Assembly (NCBI GenBank): GCA_964410665.1
Contig: CAYPIE010000063.1
Coordinates: forward strand, 1-36,090
Source of the DNA: CAYPIE01 sp964410665
GTDB lineage: Bacteria; Planctomycetota; Planctomycetia; Gemmatales; Gemmataceae
DNA length: 36,090 nt
Direction: 5' to 3'
The notes below the pieces were generated by a model. That model was not told the DNA's origin. It saw nothing but the letters and a program-made list of their open reading frames with translations, and did no database searches. Numbering within the stretch: the stretch's first letter is position 1; every line of letters begins with the position of its first letter. This document shows positions 28,389-35,922 of the stretch, in pieces. The position numbers and the translations under genes are program-made.

Positions 28389-28442
28389 AGTCACTCGATC
28401 CTCTATACCACCTCTCCCCTGGCTAGTGGGTATCGAGTGACT
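28389..28442 (+). terminator. Hairpin after the DUF1080 gene, probable terminator
   Basis: AGTCACTCGAT (28389-28399) and ATCGAGTGACT (28432-28442) are perfect 11-base reverse complements, with further short pairing inside (ACC near 28407-28409 with GGT near 28429-28431). It begins 27 bp after the stop codon. No T tract follows, so it may be a processing or stability hairpin instead of a classical terminator. Confidence 0.5.
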
Positions 28443-28520
28443 CAAGGCTCTCGCCACTAGATACAATGCAAGTGGTTTGCCAAACCTACCGGTTGCAGGA
28501 TGTTGTTCGCGGGCAAGACG

Positions 28521-28565
28521 CTTTAACTACTGGATTGATACAGAGTTACGTAGTTAAAGTTTTTT
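28521..28565 (+). terminator. Intrinsic terminator-like hairpin with T run
   Basis: CTTTAACTAC (28521-28530) and GTAGTTAAAG (28550-28559) form a perfect 10-bp stem with a 19-base loop, followed at once by six T (28560-28565). The stem is AT-rich, which is unusual for this GC-rich contig. It is the second structure after the DUF1080 gene and precedes the serine acetyltransferase gene by about 220 bp. Confidence 0.6.
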
Positions 28566-28650
28566 CGACCTGCCTGCGACTGGTCGAGGACTGGCATGGG
28601 TTTCTGCATCCTTCGTAAGCGATTGCTGCTCAAAATCGTAGCGGGCGCAT

Positions 28651-28676
28651 GACTGCGGGATGACTATTCCGCAGTC
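28651..28676 (+). promoter_or_regulatory. Hairpin in the leader of the serine acetyltransferase gene
   Basis: GACTGCGG (28651-28658) and CCGCAGTC (28669-28676) form a perfect 8-bp stem with a 10-base loop, 108 bp before the ATG at 28785. It could be a leader hairpin or an operator. No known riboswitch class is recognised. The remainder of 28363-28784 shows no credible gene. Confidence 0.4.
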
Positions 28677-28784
28677 CGGATACGAACGCAGCGGGGGGCT
28701 GACGTGCGGACGACAAACCTCGCGTCGGGTGGACACGGCTGAACGGTTTCACTGGTTTCTTTTCTTCTTGCGTGAGCCGCAATT

Positions 28785-29726
28785 ATGGCAACCGACCTTC
28801 GCCGGAAAGCAGAACTGCCTGGGATCACCGACGCGTTGGTGGACACGTATACCCAGTGTAGTCGCATACACCATCTTGCCCACTCTCCACTGCCAAATCG
28901 CAATGCGGTGCGACAGATCGTGGATGATTTATTCGAGGTGATCTATCCGGGCTATGGGCAGCGGGAGAATCTCCATCTGGGCAACATTGAGTACTATGTC
29001 GGAAATTTAATCGATGGTTTGTATGATAAGTTAACTCGGCAAATTACTCAGGCTCTACGCCATGAGCTGTGTGTCGAAGGGGCTGAGACCGATCTGGAAG
29101 GCTTCGCACAAGACAAGGCCATGACGTTTTTGCGGCGGCTTCCGGACCTCCGCTTTGCTCTGGATCTCGACGTGCAAGCCGCGTATCGCGGTGACCCGGC
29201 GGCGACTTGCAATCACGAGATCATCTTTTCTTATCCTGGCCTAGAAGCGATCACGGTCTACCGCATTGCCCATGAACTGATCCAGCTGGGGGTGCCATTT
29301 ATTCCCCGGATGATGACCGAACATGCCCACGCGAAGACCGGCATCGATATTCACCCTGGAGCGCAGATTGGACCGAGCTTTTTCATTGACCATGGTACCG
29401 GGGTGGTCATTGGCCAGACTTGCCTGATCGGCGCCAATGTGAAGCTGTACCAGGGCGTCACGCTGGGCGCGTTGAGCTTTCCCAAAGATGCCACCGGCGA
29501 ATTGATTCGGGGCACCAAACGGCATCCGACGCTGGAAGATGAGGTGGTGGTGTATGCCAATGCCACGATTCTGGGAGGCGAAACGGTCATTGGCCAGCGT
29601 TCCGTGATCGGTTCGAGCGTCTGGCTCACCCGCTCGGTGCCGCCGGATACGGTGGTGACCCTGGAAAAGCCGTCGCTGCGGATGAAGGGGCCGGGTGTCG
29701 AGAACGGAGCGATGTATCAGATTTAG
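28785..29726 (+). CDS. cysE: Serine O-acetyltransferase (EpsC-type)
   Basis: A 313-residue enzyme that makes O-acetylserine from serine and acetyl-CoA, the first step of cysteine synthesis. The N-terminal helical domain (about 1-150) is followed by DVQAAYRGDPAA (129-140) and YRIAHEL with H163, matching the catalytic Asp and His region of CysE. The left-handed beta-helix holds DIHPGAQIG (H190), FIDHGTGVVIGQTC and KLYQGVTLGA. The length and N-terminal style fit the longer EpsC type. The ATG at 28785 has only a weak GTGAG upstream. The gene appears to stand alone, with no adjacent cysK in the window. Identification is strong. Confidence 0.95.
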   Translation: MATDLRRKAELPGITDALVDTYTQCSRIHHLAHSPLPNRNAVRQIVDDLFEVIYPGYGQRENLHLGNIEYYVGNLIDGLYDKLTRQITQALRHELCVEGAETDLEGFAQDKAMTFLRRLPDLRFALDLDVQAAYRGDPAATCNHEIIFSYPGLEAITVYRIAHELIQLGVPFIPRMMTEHAHAKTGIDIHPGAQIGPSFFIDHGTGVVIGQTCLIGANVKLYQGVTLGALSFPKDATGELIRGTKRHPTLEDEVVVYANATILGGETVIGQRSVIGSSVWLTRSVPPDTVVTLEKPSLRMKGPGVENGAMYQI

Positions 29727-30052
29727 GTGGGAAACGGTCGAGCGGCAGGCCCGGAGCTTTGAAGGGGCGTGGCTGCAGCGTTGGGCCGCGGCCGGGTAAC
29801 ACGCTTCCTTCCGAGCGGCGGGGGTGCGATGCGCTTATGCCACTAGGTTGTCCGTGATTGATGCGTGTCGCTCGACGGGCTGGCACCCAAAGGTGTTCGG
29901 CACTAGCGTTGCTGCGGTCCGAGCGTGCCACCCCGCCGGCAACCTGGCGGGGCCGCTCCGATGCGGGGAGAAGACCCACTAGCAAGCATCGTGCCGAACA
30001 CCTTTGGGTTCACGCCCGCCGCGGCCTGCATCCGAGCAATCGCAGTTCGTCC
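29727..30052. other. Spacer between convergent genes holding a long palindrome
   Basis: About 325 bp between the acetyltransferase stop and the stop of the convergent DUF1559-like gene. No promoter is needed here. The dominant structure is the 125-bp palindrome at 29885-30009. Its remaining sequence shows no coding signal. Confidence 0.5.
29885..30009. repeat. 125-bp imperfect palindrome with perfect 19-bp terminal inverted repeats
   Basis: The ends ACCCAAAGGTGTTCGGCAC (29885-29903) and GTGCCGAACACCTTTGGGT (29991-30009) are perfect 19-base reverse complements. Pairing resumes inside with TTGCT (29909-29913) and AGCAA (29981-29985). Next come TCCGAGCG (29918-29925) and CGCTCCGA (29954-29961) with one mismatch, then the core hairpin CCCCGCC (29931-29937) and GGCGGGG (29946-29952). 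The whole element can fold into one long arm. It has no reading frame or visible target-site duplication. Candidates are a MITE/REP-like repeat, a two-way terminator, or a structured RNA. Confidence 0.8.
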
Positions 30053-30913
30053 TCATTCCCGATCCCACAATGTGTCGGTTGCACCAATATCGAACAGCAT
30101 TTCGGTGTCGCGAAATTCGGTAAAGACGGGTGGTTCGCTCTTCGGAGGAGGATTCCGGGTCCGGTCGGTTCGGGCCTCGACATGGCCATCGACGAAAACC
30201 ACATTGGCAATGCCCTCGGCATGGCGAAAGTGCACGCTGGGTAAGCGGGCACTGGGGGGCTCAATCACTCCCAGTTCAATCAGCCGTGGGGAACCATCGG
30301 CGGGGTTGGCGGCCGTGCCGGCGGCGCTGGTGAAAGCAATGGTCTGGCTGGTGGATCGGATGGTGTTGAGTGATACCGGTGTCCAGATGGGCTCCCAGGT
30401 TGGGAGAATGTAGCGGATCGGAGCAAGCGTGCGGTAGTTGTAACCATAGCCGCCGGTCGAACCCAGATACGGGAGGCCGATTTCGGAATCTTGAAACAGG
30501 GGATCGCGAAGTCTGACATTACCGTCGAGATAGGGCGCTAGATGCCCTTTGCTGGTATCGACGCCGAACAGATTTTGGCTGTGATGGGGGAGCCACTGGA
30601 TCAGCTGATTGGGGAGCGTTTCGCCGAACCACCAGCGGTCACGGCCCAGTTCCCGGGTCAATGCGGGCGGCAAGGTGCCGGTGTTACTGTCGGTGTACAG
30701 TTGCAGGGCCAGGCCGAGCTGGCGCAGATTGTTTTGATCATCGGTCCGGGCGGCCGCCAGCCGGACACGTTGCACGGACGTGAGCAGGAGGCTCAAAAGT
30801 ACTGCTAAAATGGCGATGACCACCAGCAGTTCAATGAGACTGAAGCCCCACCGGGGGGTGGGGGTAAGAGTTGTTGGAGCGAGACTTGGCTCAGAGGTGG
30901 ACGTTGGTAGCAC
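30053..30913 (-). CDS. DUF1559-like pseudopilin with H-Xn-DG C-terminal motif
   Basis: A 286-residue prepilin-type protein of the planctomycete DUF1559 kind. A Pro/Thr-rich leader precedes RWG and FSLIELLVVIAILAVLLSLLL (Gly-1, Phe+1, Glu+5). After the helix comes VRLAAARTDDQNNLRQLGLALQLY, close to the ARRxQCxNNLKQIGLALHNY pattern of this family. The C-terminus has HFRHAEGIANVVFVDGHVEA, an H-Xn-DG motif, here with ten residues between His and Asp instead of the usual nine. The start is a GTG at 30913 with AAGGAG eight bases upstream. It lies 87 bp after the kinase gene on the same strand, so co-transcription with the sigma/kinase pair is possible. Function of these abundant proteins is unknown. 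Confidence 0.88.
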   Translation of the reverse strand: MLPTSTSEPSLAPTTLTPTPRWGFSLIELLVVIAILAVLLSLLLTSVQRVRLAAARTDDQNNLRQLGLALQLYTDSNTGTLPPALTRELGRDRWWFGETLPNQLIQWLPHHSQNLFGVDTSKGHLAPYLDGNVRLRDPLFQDSEIGLPYLGSTGGYGYNYRTLAPIRYILPTWEPIWTPVSLNTIRSTSQTIAFTSAAGTAANPADGSPRLIELGVIEPPSARLPSVHFRHAEGIANVVFVDGHVEARTDRTRNPPPKSEPPVFTEFRDTEMLFDIGATDTLWDRE

Positions 30914-31000
30914 CGAGACATCTCCTTGGCTCGCGTGAATTGATGCCGGGAGGTCACCAGAGGGCTAATGCTCATTTATATGCGCGCCAAGCCGCGCTTG

Positions 31001-32815
31001 TCACGGTCGCTGGAGATTCGCCAAACAATCGGCGAGAGCGTCAGCCACCTTGGCTCGTTCGTCACGAAACCCCGCACGTAGCGGTTCGAAGACACTCTGG
31101 GCAATCAGACGGTCGTAGGCTTCCAGACTGTCTTGATAAAGGGGGATCGCGACCTCGAGTTGCCCTCGTTGTTGATGGAGGTAGGCGAGCTGTGCGAACG
31201 TACAAGCCATTTCCGAAGCCAGCGCCGGTTCCTCGTTCCAGTCGTTGCGGAAACGCTCCAAGTAGTCTGTCGCTTTGCCGAAAAAGTCCTGACGCATCGC
31301 TTCAAAAGCCGGATCTTGAATCTCATCCGCACTGGCGAACTTGACCAAAGTGCTCCGGACAATGGCATGCTGTTCCACCACATGGGCCAGGGCCTTGCGG
31401 CGTTCGGCCTGTTCGCGTTCTCGGGCCTTCTCGGCGTACCACCAGGCGCCACAAGCAACCATGGCCACCAGCAGTGCTCCTCCCGTGACACCAAGGAGCA
31501 GCAACCGTTGTCGCTGGATCCAGCGGCGTAGACGCTCCCAGCGCGCCAGGGGACGGGCCAGGATCGGGCGTCCGGTTTGAAAACACTCCAGATCGTCGGC
31601 TAGGGCCCGGGCCGAGTGATAGCGATCGGCGGGCAGCTTCTGGATCGCCTTCTCCACAATGGTGGCCAGGTCACGAGGGATACGTGGGTCGAGCTGACGC
31701 AAGGAGGTTGGTTCGACGGTCTCGATCTGGCGGAGGATCTCGCCCCGTTCCCCCTTGAAGGCGGGTTCGAGGGCGAGCATTTCGTAGAGGGTCAGACCAA
31801 GCGAATAGAGATCGGTTCGCTGATCAACCAGTCCACGCCGTCCGGCGGCCTGCTCGGGGCTCATGTAGCGAACCGTACCCAGAAGGTCACCGGTGAGGGT
31901 CAACTCATCACTTTGTGGCAGGGCGGCCAGACCAAAATCGGTGACCCAAACCTGGGGGGTGGTATCGATCAGCAAATTGGCAGGCTTGATATCCCGGTGG
32001 ATCACCCCCTGTTGGTGGGCGTGTTCGAGCCCCTCGGCGGCCTGCTGGCCTACCCAGGCGACCAGGCGATAGTATTCTGGCGTGCCACGGACGGGTAACC
32101 ATCGCGACGTGGCCGCGGACGGCGGTTGGCAAGTCTCTGCCGCGGGATCGACTGGGCGTTCTGCAGTGCCTTGATTACCAGCCAACAGGAGCGAGGTCTC
32201 CACTCCAACCTGGCCCTGTCCCTGACGGTACTGGGCAATGAGCTTGGTCAGGGGGATGCCATCGATCAATTGCATGGCGTAGTAGTGGGCGTCGGGTTCG
32301 ATGCCAATTGCGTAGACGGGGACGAGGTTGGGGTGACGCAGACTGGCCACGGCCTGAGCTTCCCGGCGGAAGCGTTCGCGCAGGCGTTCGTCCAAAGCAG
32401 CCGAGCGCGGTAGTACCTTGACGGCCACCCGTCGCTGGAGGCTTAACTGCTCGGCCTCAAACACCACGCCCATGCCGCCGCGGCCAATCTCGCGGAGTAA
32501 ACGGAAGTCGCCGAGCATGGTGCCGACTTCCGGCAGGATCGGCGTCGACAGCGAGCTCTCCGCGTCCGACTTGCCCAGGTCCAGGAGTTGCTCAACGGTG
32601 GGCATCAGCTGCTGCAAGGCATAGGCATCCTGTTCGGCCAGTTGCTTAAAGTCGCCCAGCTCGGACATTTCGCCGCGTTCATAGCGTTCGGCCAGCTCGG
32701 CCAGCAGATTGGCCAGTTGCTCATCGTCGGGCCCTGGCACGCTTCCCGAAGCAGGGGCCTGATCCCACGGCGCATGTCGGTTGGGCGACAGAAGGCCTCG
32801 GTGTTCACCCCTCAC
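31001..32815 (-). CDS. Ser/Thr protein kinase with one membrane span and short TPR-like tail
   Basis: A 604-residue kinase. N-terminal lead with DDEQLANLLAELAERYERGEM. The kinase domain runs about 100-415: GRGGMGVVFEAEQ, catalytic K133, HRDIKPANLL with D275, DFG at 293-295 and GTVRYMSPEQAAG. An insert of about 45 residues (205-250) lies before the helix preceding HRD. One transmembrane segment follows (about 437-458), then a charged helix and a single TPR-like unit, FAQLAYLHQQRGQLEVAIPLYQDSLEAY. Related planctomycete kinases often carry many TPRs, so this one is short. The GTG start at 32815 overlaps the TGA of the sigma factor gene (GTGA), so translation is coupled. It probably acts with that sigma factor. 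Confidence 0.94.
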   Translation of the reverse strand: MRGEHRGLLSPNRHAPWDQAPASGSVPGPDDEQLANLLAELAERYERGEMSELGDFKQLAEQDAYALQQLMPTVEQLLDLGKSDAESSLSTPILPEVGTMLGDFRLLREIGRGGMGVVFEAEQLSLQRRVAVKVLPRSAALDERLRERFRREAQAVASLRHPNLVPVYAIGIEPDAHYYAMQLIDGIPLTKLIAQYRQGQGQVGVETSLLLAGNQGTAERPVDPAAETCQPPSAATSRWLPVRGTPEYYRLVAWVGQQAAEGLEHAHQQGVIHRDIKPANLLIDTTPQVWVTDFGLAALPQSDELTLTGDLLGTVRYMSPEQAAGRRGLVDQRTDLYSLGLTLYEMLALEPAFKGERGEILRQIETVEPTSLRQLDPRIPRDLATIVEKAIQKLPADRYHSARALADDLECFQTGRPILARPLARWERLRRWIQRQRLLLLGVTGGALLVAMVACGAWWYAEKAREREQAERRKALAHVVEQHAIVRSTLVKFASADEIQDPAFEAMRQDFFGKATDYLERFRNDWNEEPALASEMACTFAQLAYLHQQRGQLEVAIPLYQDSLEAYDRLIAQSVFEPLRAGFRDERAKVADALADCLANLQRP

Positions 32816-33441
32816 GATGATTCCCCCTGAATGGTTTTGACCATGGTCGTTAGCCGAGCCACCGCTCGTAAATGACGCGACTTCACGGCGGCCAAGGTGA
32901 TCCCCAGAATCGCAGCCACTTCGGCCAGCGGCTTCTGTTCGACATAACGTAACACCAACAATTCTCGATCATCGTCGGAGACCAACTCCAACGCGGCAAA
33001 CAAGGCGGCTCGCTCCTCGAGCCGGATCAGTTGCTGGCTGGGAGTCGACTGACTGACCGAGACTTGCTCGACCAGCGGCGGGGACATACTCTCACCCGCG
33101 GCACGGAATTTTTCGTCGGCCTCCCGACGGACACTCCGTTTGGCGGCATGCAAGTGCCGCCGGTGCAAGTCGATCAAGCGGCGTTCGGCAATGCCGCGGA
33201 TCCAGACATAAAAGTCTGCCGGTCGCTCCTGCAAGTAATCGTCCAGCCCGCGGGCGGCCTCGGCCATCACATCTTGCAGCACATCGGAGGAATCCACCCG
33301 GGCGGACAGGCGTGGATCGAGGCGGGCTTTGACCATCAATCGCAACCGCTCGCGGTGCAGACTCAAAAGTCGGCCACGGGCCTCGACCGAGCCCTCGGCG
33401 GCCCTTTCGAGCAAGGCTTCTAGGTCAATCTCGGTGTGCAT
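32812..33441 (-). CDS. ECF-type RNA polymerase sigma factor, coupled to kinase gene
   Basis: A sigma factor of about 209 residues from the ATG at 33441 (MHTEIDLEALLERAAEG), which has GAGGAAGG just upstream. A frame extended to 33474 adds a non-conserved stretch. Region 2: KARLDPRLSARVDSSDVLQDVMAEAARGLDDY, then IRGIAERRLIDLHRRH. Region 4: DDDRELLVLRYVEQKPLAEVA followed by SRHLRAVARL. It resembles the factor at 9288-9917 in build and in being followed directly by a Ser/Thr kinase, here with a 4-bp overlap, so the two pairs are parallel modules. No anti-sigma gene is adjacent. Confidence 0.93.
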   Translation of the reverse strand: MHTEIDLEALLERAAEGSVEARGRLLSLHRERLRLMVKARLDPRLSARVDSSDVLQDVMAEAARGLDDYLQERPADFYVWIRGIAERRLIDLHRRHLHAAKRSVRREADEKFRAAGESMSPPLVEQVSVSQSTPSQQLIRLEERAALFAALELVSDDDRELLVLRYVEQKPLAEVAAILGITLAAVKSRHLRAVARLTTMVKTIQGESS

Positions 33442-33902
33442 GTGCCTTCCTCGTGTTATGCATTTGATACGCAAAACCCCGAACCAGGATGCAGTAAAAG
33501 CGTGGCTTCTCCTGGGCGAGGGGGCGAGCCAGGAGATCTAGCCCAAAGATGGGGATGTTCCCTCAACACTAAGCGACGCTGGATATTTCAACCACCCCCG
33601 AATTCTGCCGTCACCAGCGGCGGCGTTGGCAGGACTGCCTGCAGTGGACTTTGCTGGGGCCGGACCGCTGGACCGGTGCCCCTGGCCGAAGCCAGCCGCC
33701 ACGGAAACGTCGCGAGGGGGAAGCAGTAGGTCTTCGACGACGGGCGTTGCCAAGGCCGACCATCAATTGACAAGCGAACCTGAATGCAACCGGAACGAAG
33801 TGGATGGTTTTGGCGCGGGGCAGACAGACTGCGACGGCCAGGGGCTGTCTGCTTTGCTTCCGAATCAGCCCCAGCGCAGAGGCCTCTGCGCTGGGGCTGA
33901 AC
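33442..33902. other. Hairpin-rich spacer upstream of the sigma factor gene
   Basis: About 460 bp between the phosphatase stop and the sigma factor start, both minus strand. Three structures are visible. TCTCCTGG (33508-33515) pairs with CCAGGAGA (33529-33536), 67 bp upstream of the sigma factor ATG. A strong hairpin spans 33656-33682 (GGGGC / GCCCC, then CGG-A-CC / GG-A-CCG). The perfect palindrome 33865-33900 is listed separately. No convincing gene is seen. The sigma factor promoter should lie here. Confidence 0.5.
33865..33900 (-). terminator. Perfect 36-bp palindrome after the phosphatase gene
   Basis: TCAGCCCCAGCGCAGAGG (33865-33882) is followed without a spacer by its exact reverse complement CCTCTGCGCTGGGGCTGA (33883-33900). 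It begins 2 bp after the stop codon of the phosphatase gene (33903). As RNA it gives a stem of about 16 bp with a tight loop. No T tract follows on the minus strand, so it is a terminator or 3'-end protection hairpin of unproven efficiency. Confidence 0.65.
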
Positions 33903-35801
33903 TCATTTCCGTTTCATCGCCTGGTCACGCAAGTTCCCGTCTATGTCGTGCATGCGGATGGTCAGCTGATCATCCACAATACTCAACAAGCAGTAGTGAT
34001 AGTCGGAGTAGGTTTTGGCCTGGAACCAGGTGCGGGTGGGCTGGAAGTCCTCCAGGTTCCCTCCCGCTCCGCCCGACTGCAGATAGATCACCCCACTGCG
34101 ATCGACCCGATCGTTGCGGATCGGCAAGGTGCGTAAGTACGAATGAATGTGTCCATACATCACGACATCGACCTTGTGTTTCTCATACAGCGTGATCATG
34201 GGCCGCAAGCGCGGGTCGCCGTCGAAGGCTGCCTTGCCCTGCCAGGTATCGCCATAGTCGTTTTCATCGCAGGTGTAGACCGGGTGGTGATGGCAGACAA
34301 ACTTCCACTTGGCGGTCGAGGCAGCCAAGGCCTGATCCAGCCAGGTGTATTGCTGACCGCCCGGGGCAAACCCGTTGGTCCGTCGATTGGAGTCGAGCAT
34401 AAAGAACTCGGCATCGCCATAGCGGAAGCGGTAAAAGCCTCCATCGTTGTTCTGATCCAGAGGTACGGCAATATACTGGCGGAACCAATAGAGGTCGCCT
34501 TCGCCATTGCCGGGTACAGCAAAGATGGGGATGCGGCTTTGTAGCTGGGTCATGCCGGTAAAATATTCGTGGGTCCATTCGGGCTTCTGATCGCGCATGC
34601 CACCGTCGGTCATATCGCCCAAGTGCACGGCAAAGTCGGGTCGCTCCTGCCAGATACGTTTGCACAGAACGTCGTTGACAAATGGGCGGCTTTCCGTGTC
34701 ACCGATGACGGCAAAGGTGATCGATTGGCCGGGCTCGGCGGCGGTCTGGAAGGTGAGTACCCCAGAATCGATGGAGCGAGTCTCATCCTGTCGAGCCGTT
34801 ACCTTGTAGTAGTAACGTGTTCGCGGCTTCAGATCGGTCAGGGTGATCGGATGGATCCGTTTCTCCGGGTCACCTTCGAAGGTGACCGACTGCTCGAACG
34901 GCTGGGTTTCCCCAAACTCGACGACGCCTCCGGCGGTCGCTGCGGGGGCAGTCTCGAAGACGATCTTGGCGCTGGTGGGGCTGACATAGGTCAAGGCGGG
35001 CCCCGCAGTGAAGTGGAACATATCTGGGTAAAGGATGCCCTGCTCGACAAGCTCGGCAAGTTGAGCAAATTGCTCCTTGATTTGACCGGCGGAGAGCGGC
35101 TGATCCCAAAGGCGTACCCGCTGGGCCAGGTTGGGCAGCATCATGCGTGTATCTTGCTGCGTGTAAGCGGCGAGCTCCAGGTATCCGCCAGGCTGCTCAA
35201 GGTCGTTGGGGAGTTTGGTTTCGCCGACAAGTTGGCCATTGACATAAAGCCGCACTTCGCGGCCATTGCCGGTGACGACAAGATGACGCCAGTAGTCGTT
35301 GGCGGCGCTGCGCCATTTGCCGCGGGGGCTTTTGATTCCCACAGGTTCTCCGGGCGGGAAGAGCTGCACGCCGGCGGCACGGTCGCGGTAGGTCAACAAC
35401 CACACTGGCCGATGGTTCGGATCACGTTGACCGAGCATCAAGCCGACGGGCACATCGGAGTGGTCAAGCACCCAGAGCTCGGCAGTGAACTGATTCAGTG
35501 CAAGGGCTTTTGGGTCGATGGGCAGTTGGCGGCGGTCGGTGGGTTGCTCGCCGAAGAGCCGCAACGGCGGCGTGACCAGGGTTGGCGCATCGGTGGGTGT
35601 CAAGGGCAGGGGGATGCGTGGTCCGATCTGCTGCGCGGCCGCGCCGGGCAAGTGATAGTCAGGCTGCAACAAATAGTCGGCGATCGGCGCAGGCGGGGCA
35701 GCCGCTCCGAGGAAGTTGTCGCGGGCGGCCAGTCCGGCGAGGCCCAGTAATCCAAGCGCTGGTAACAAGAGCCAGCGACGCGAACGCGGCGAGGCGTGCA
35801 T
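33903..35801 (-). CDS. Exported LamG-like plus purple-acid-phosphatase-like metallophosphoesterase
   Basis: A 632-residue exported protein. The N-terminus (RSRRWLLLPALGLLGLAGLAA) is a signal peptide or anchor. Residues about 85-235 form a LamG/concanavalin-like domain (NDYWRHLVVTGNGREVRLYVNGQLVGETKL). Residues about 265-355 form a fibronectin-III-like domain as in purple acid phosphatases (RTRYYYKVTARQD). The metallophosphatase domain runs about 360-600: IGDTESR (D368), HLGDMTDGG, GNGEGD (about 431), CHHHPVYTC (about 503) and GHIHSYLR (550-557). The third motif is normally GNHE or GNHD. Here the His is Gly, while the other metal ligands remain. AAGGA lies ahead of the ATG. It would cleave phosphate esters outside the cytoplasm if active. 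The substrate is unknown. Confidence 0.9.
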   Translation of the reverse strand: MHASPRSRRWLLLPALGLLGLAGLAARDNFLGAAAPPAPIADYLLQPDYHLPGAAAQQIGPRIPLPLTPTDAPTLVTPPLRLFGEQPTDRRQLPIDPKALALNQFTAELWVLDHSDVPVGLMLGQRDPNHRPVWLLTYRDRAAGVQLFPPGEPVGIKSPRGKWRSAANDYWRHLVVTGNGREVRLYVNGQLVGETKLPNDLEQPGGYLELAAYTQQDTRMMLPNLAQRVRLWDQPLSAGQIKEQFAQLAELVEQGILYPDMFHFTAGPALTYVSPTSAKIVFETAPAATAGGVVEFGETQPFEQSVTFEGDPEKRIHPITLTDLKPRTRYYYKVTARQDETRSIDSGVLTFQTAAEPGQSITFAVIGDTESRPFVNDVLCKRIWQERPDFAVHLGDMTDGGMRDQKPEWTHEYFTGMTQLQSRIPIFAVPGNGEGDLYWFRQYIAVPLDQNNDGGFYRFRYGDAEFFMLDSNRRTNGFAPGGQQYTWLDQALAASTAKWKFVCHHHPVYTCDENDYGDTWQGKAAFDGDPRLRPMITLYEKHKVDVVMYGHIHSYLRTLPIRNDRVDRSGVIYLQSGGAGGNLEDFQPTRTWFQAKTYSDYHYCLLSIVDDQLTIRMHDIDGNLRDQAMKRK

Positions 35802-35825
35802 GGGGAATCCTTATTCCTTGAATGA

Positions 35826-35897
35826 CCTCGGGACCCGAGGATGAGGCACTTGGCTGCAAGCCAAGTGAAGTGGGTTCGATTCCCACAGGGTTTTTTT
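35826..35897 (+). other. tRNA-like element (Cys-GCA-like anticodon arm and T arm, no acceptor stem)
   Basis: Three hairpins in a row. CCTCGGG-A-CCCGAGG (35826-35840) comes first. An anticodon-like arm follows, CTTGG (35849-35853) and CCAAG (35861-35865), with loop CTGCAAG presenting GCA. Last is a perfect T arm, GTGGG (35870-35874) with loop TTCGATT and CCCAC (35882-35886). The next bases are AGGG and seven T (35891-35897). No 5' strand can pair with AGGGTTT, and the first hairpin is not a proper D arm, so it is not a normal tRNA. It may be a tRNA remnant, a small tRNA-like RNA with its own terminator, or an integration scar. It lies within 100 bp upstream of the phosphatase start. Confidence 0.5.
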
Positions 35898-35922
35898 AGC
35901 GATTCGAAGGGAGGTTGGGAAA

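Noticed and set aside
28554..28736. 60-codon minus-strand frame in the spacer before cysE
   Set aside because: It overlaps the terminator-like hairpin, has no recognisable features and no convincing ribosome binding site.
29885..30009. Integron attC site or complete insertion sequence
   Set aside because: No attC core sites, no transposase frame and no visible target duplication; only the inverted-repeat structure is supported.
34569..35750. Plus-strand open frame of 393 codons opposite the phosphatase
   Set aside because: The minus strand encodes recognisable LamG-like and phosphatase motifs over the same span.
35659..35886. Minus-strand frame starting MGIEPTSLGLQPSASS
   Set aside because: This text is the reverse translation of a tRNA-like T arm and anticodon arm, a well-known source of spurious proteins; it is also antisense or out of frame to the phosphatase leader region.
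35826..35897. Functional tRNA-Cys(GCA)
   Set aside because: No 5' strand pairs with the bases after the T arm and the D arm is not canonical, so it was listed only as tRNA-like.
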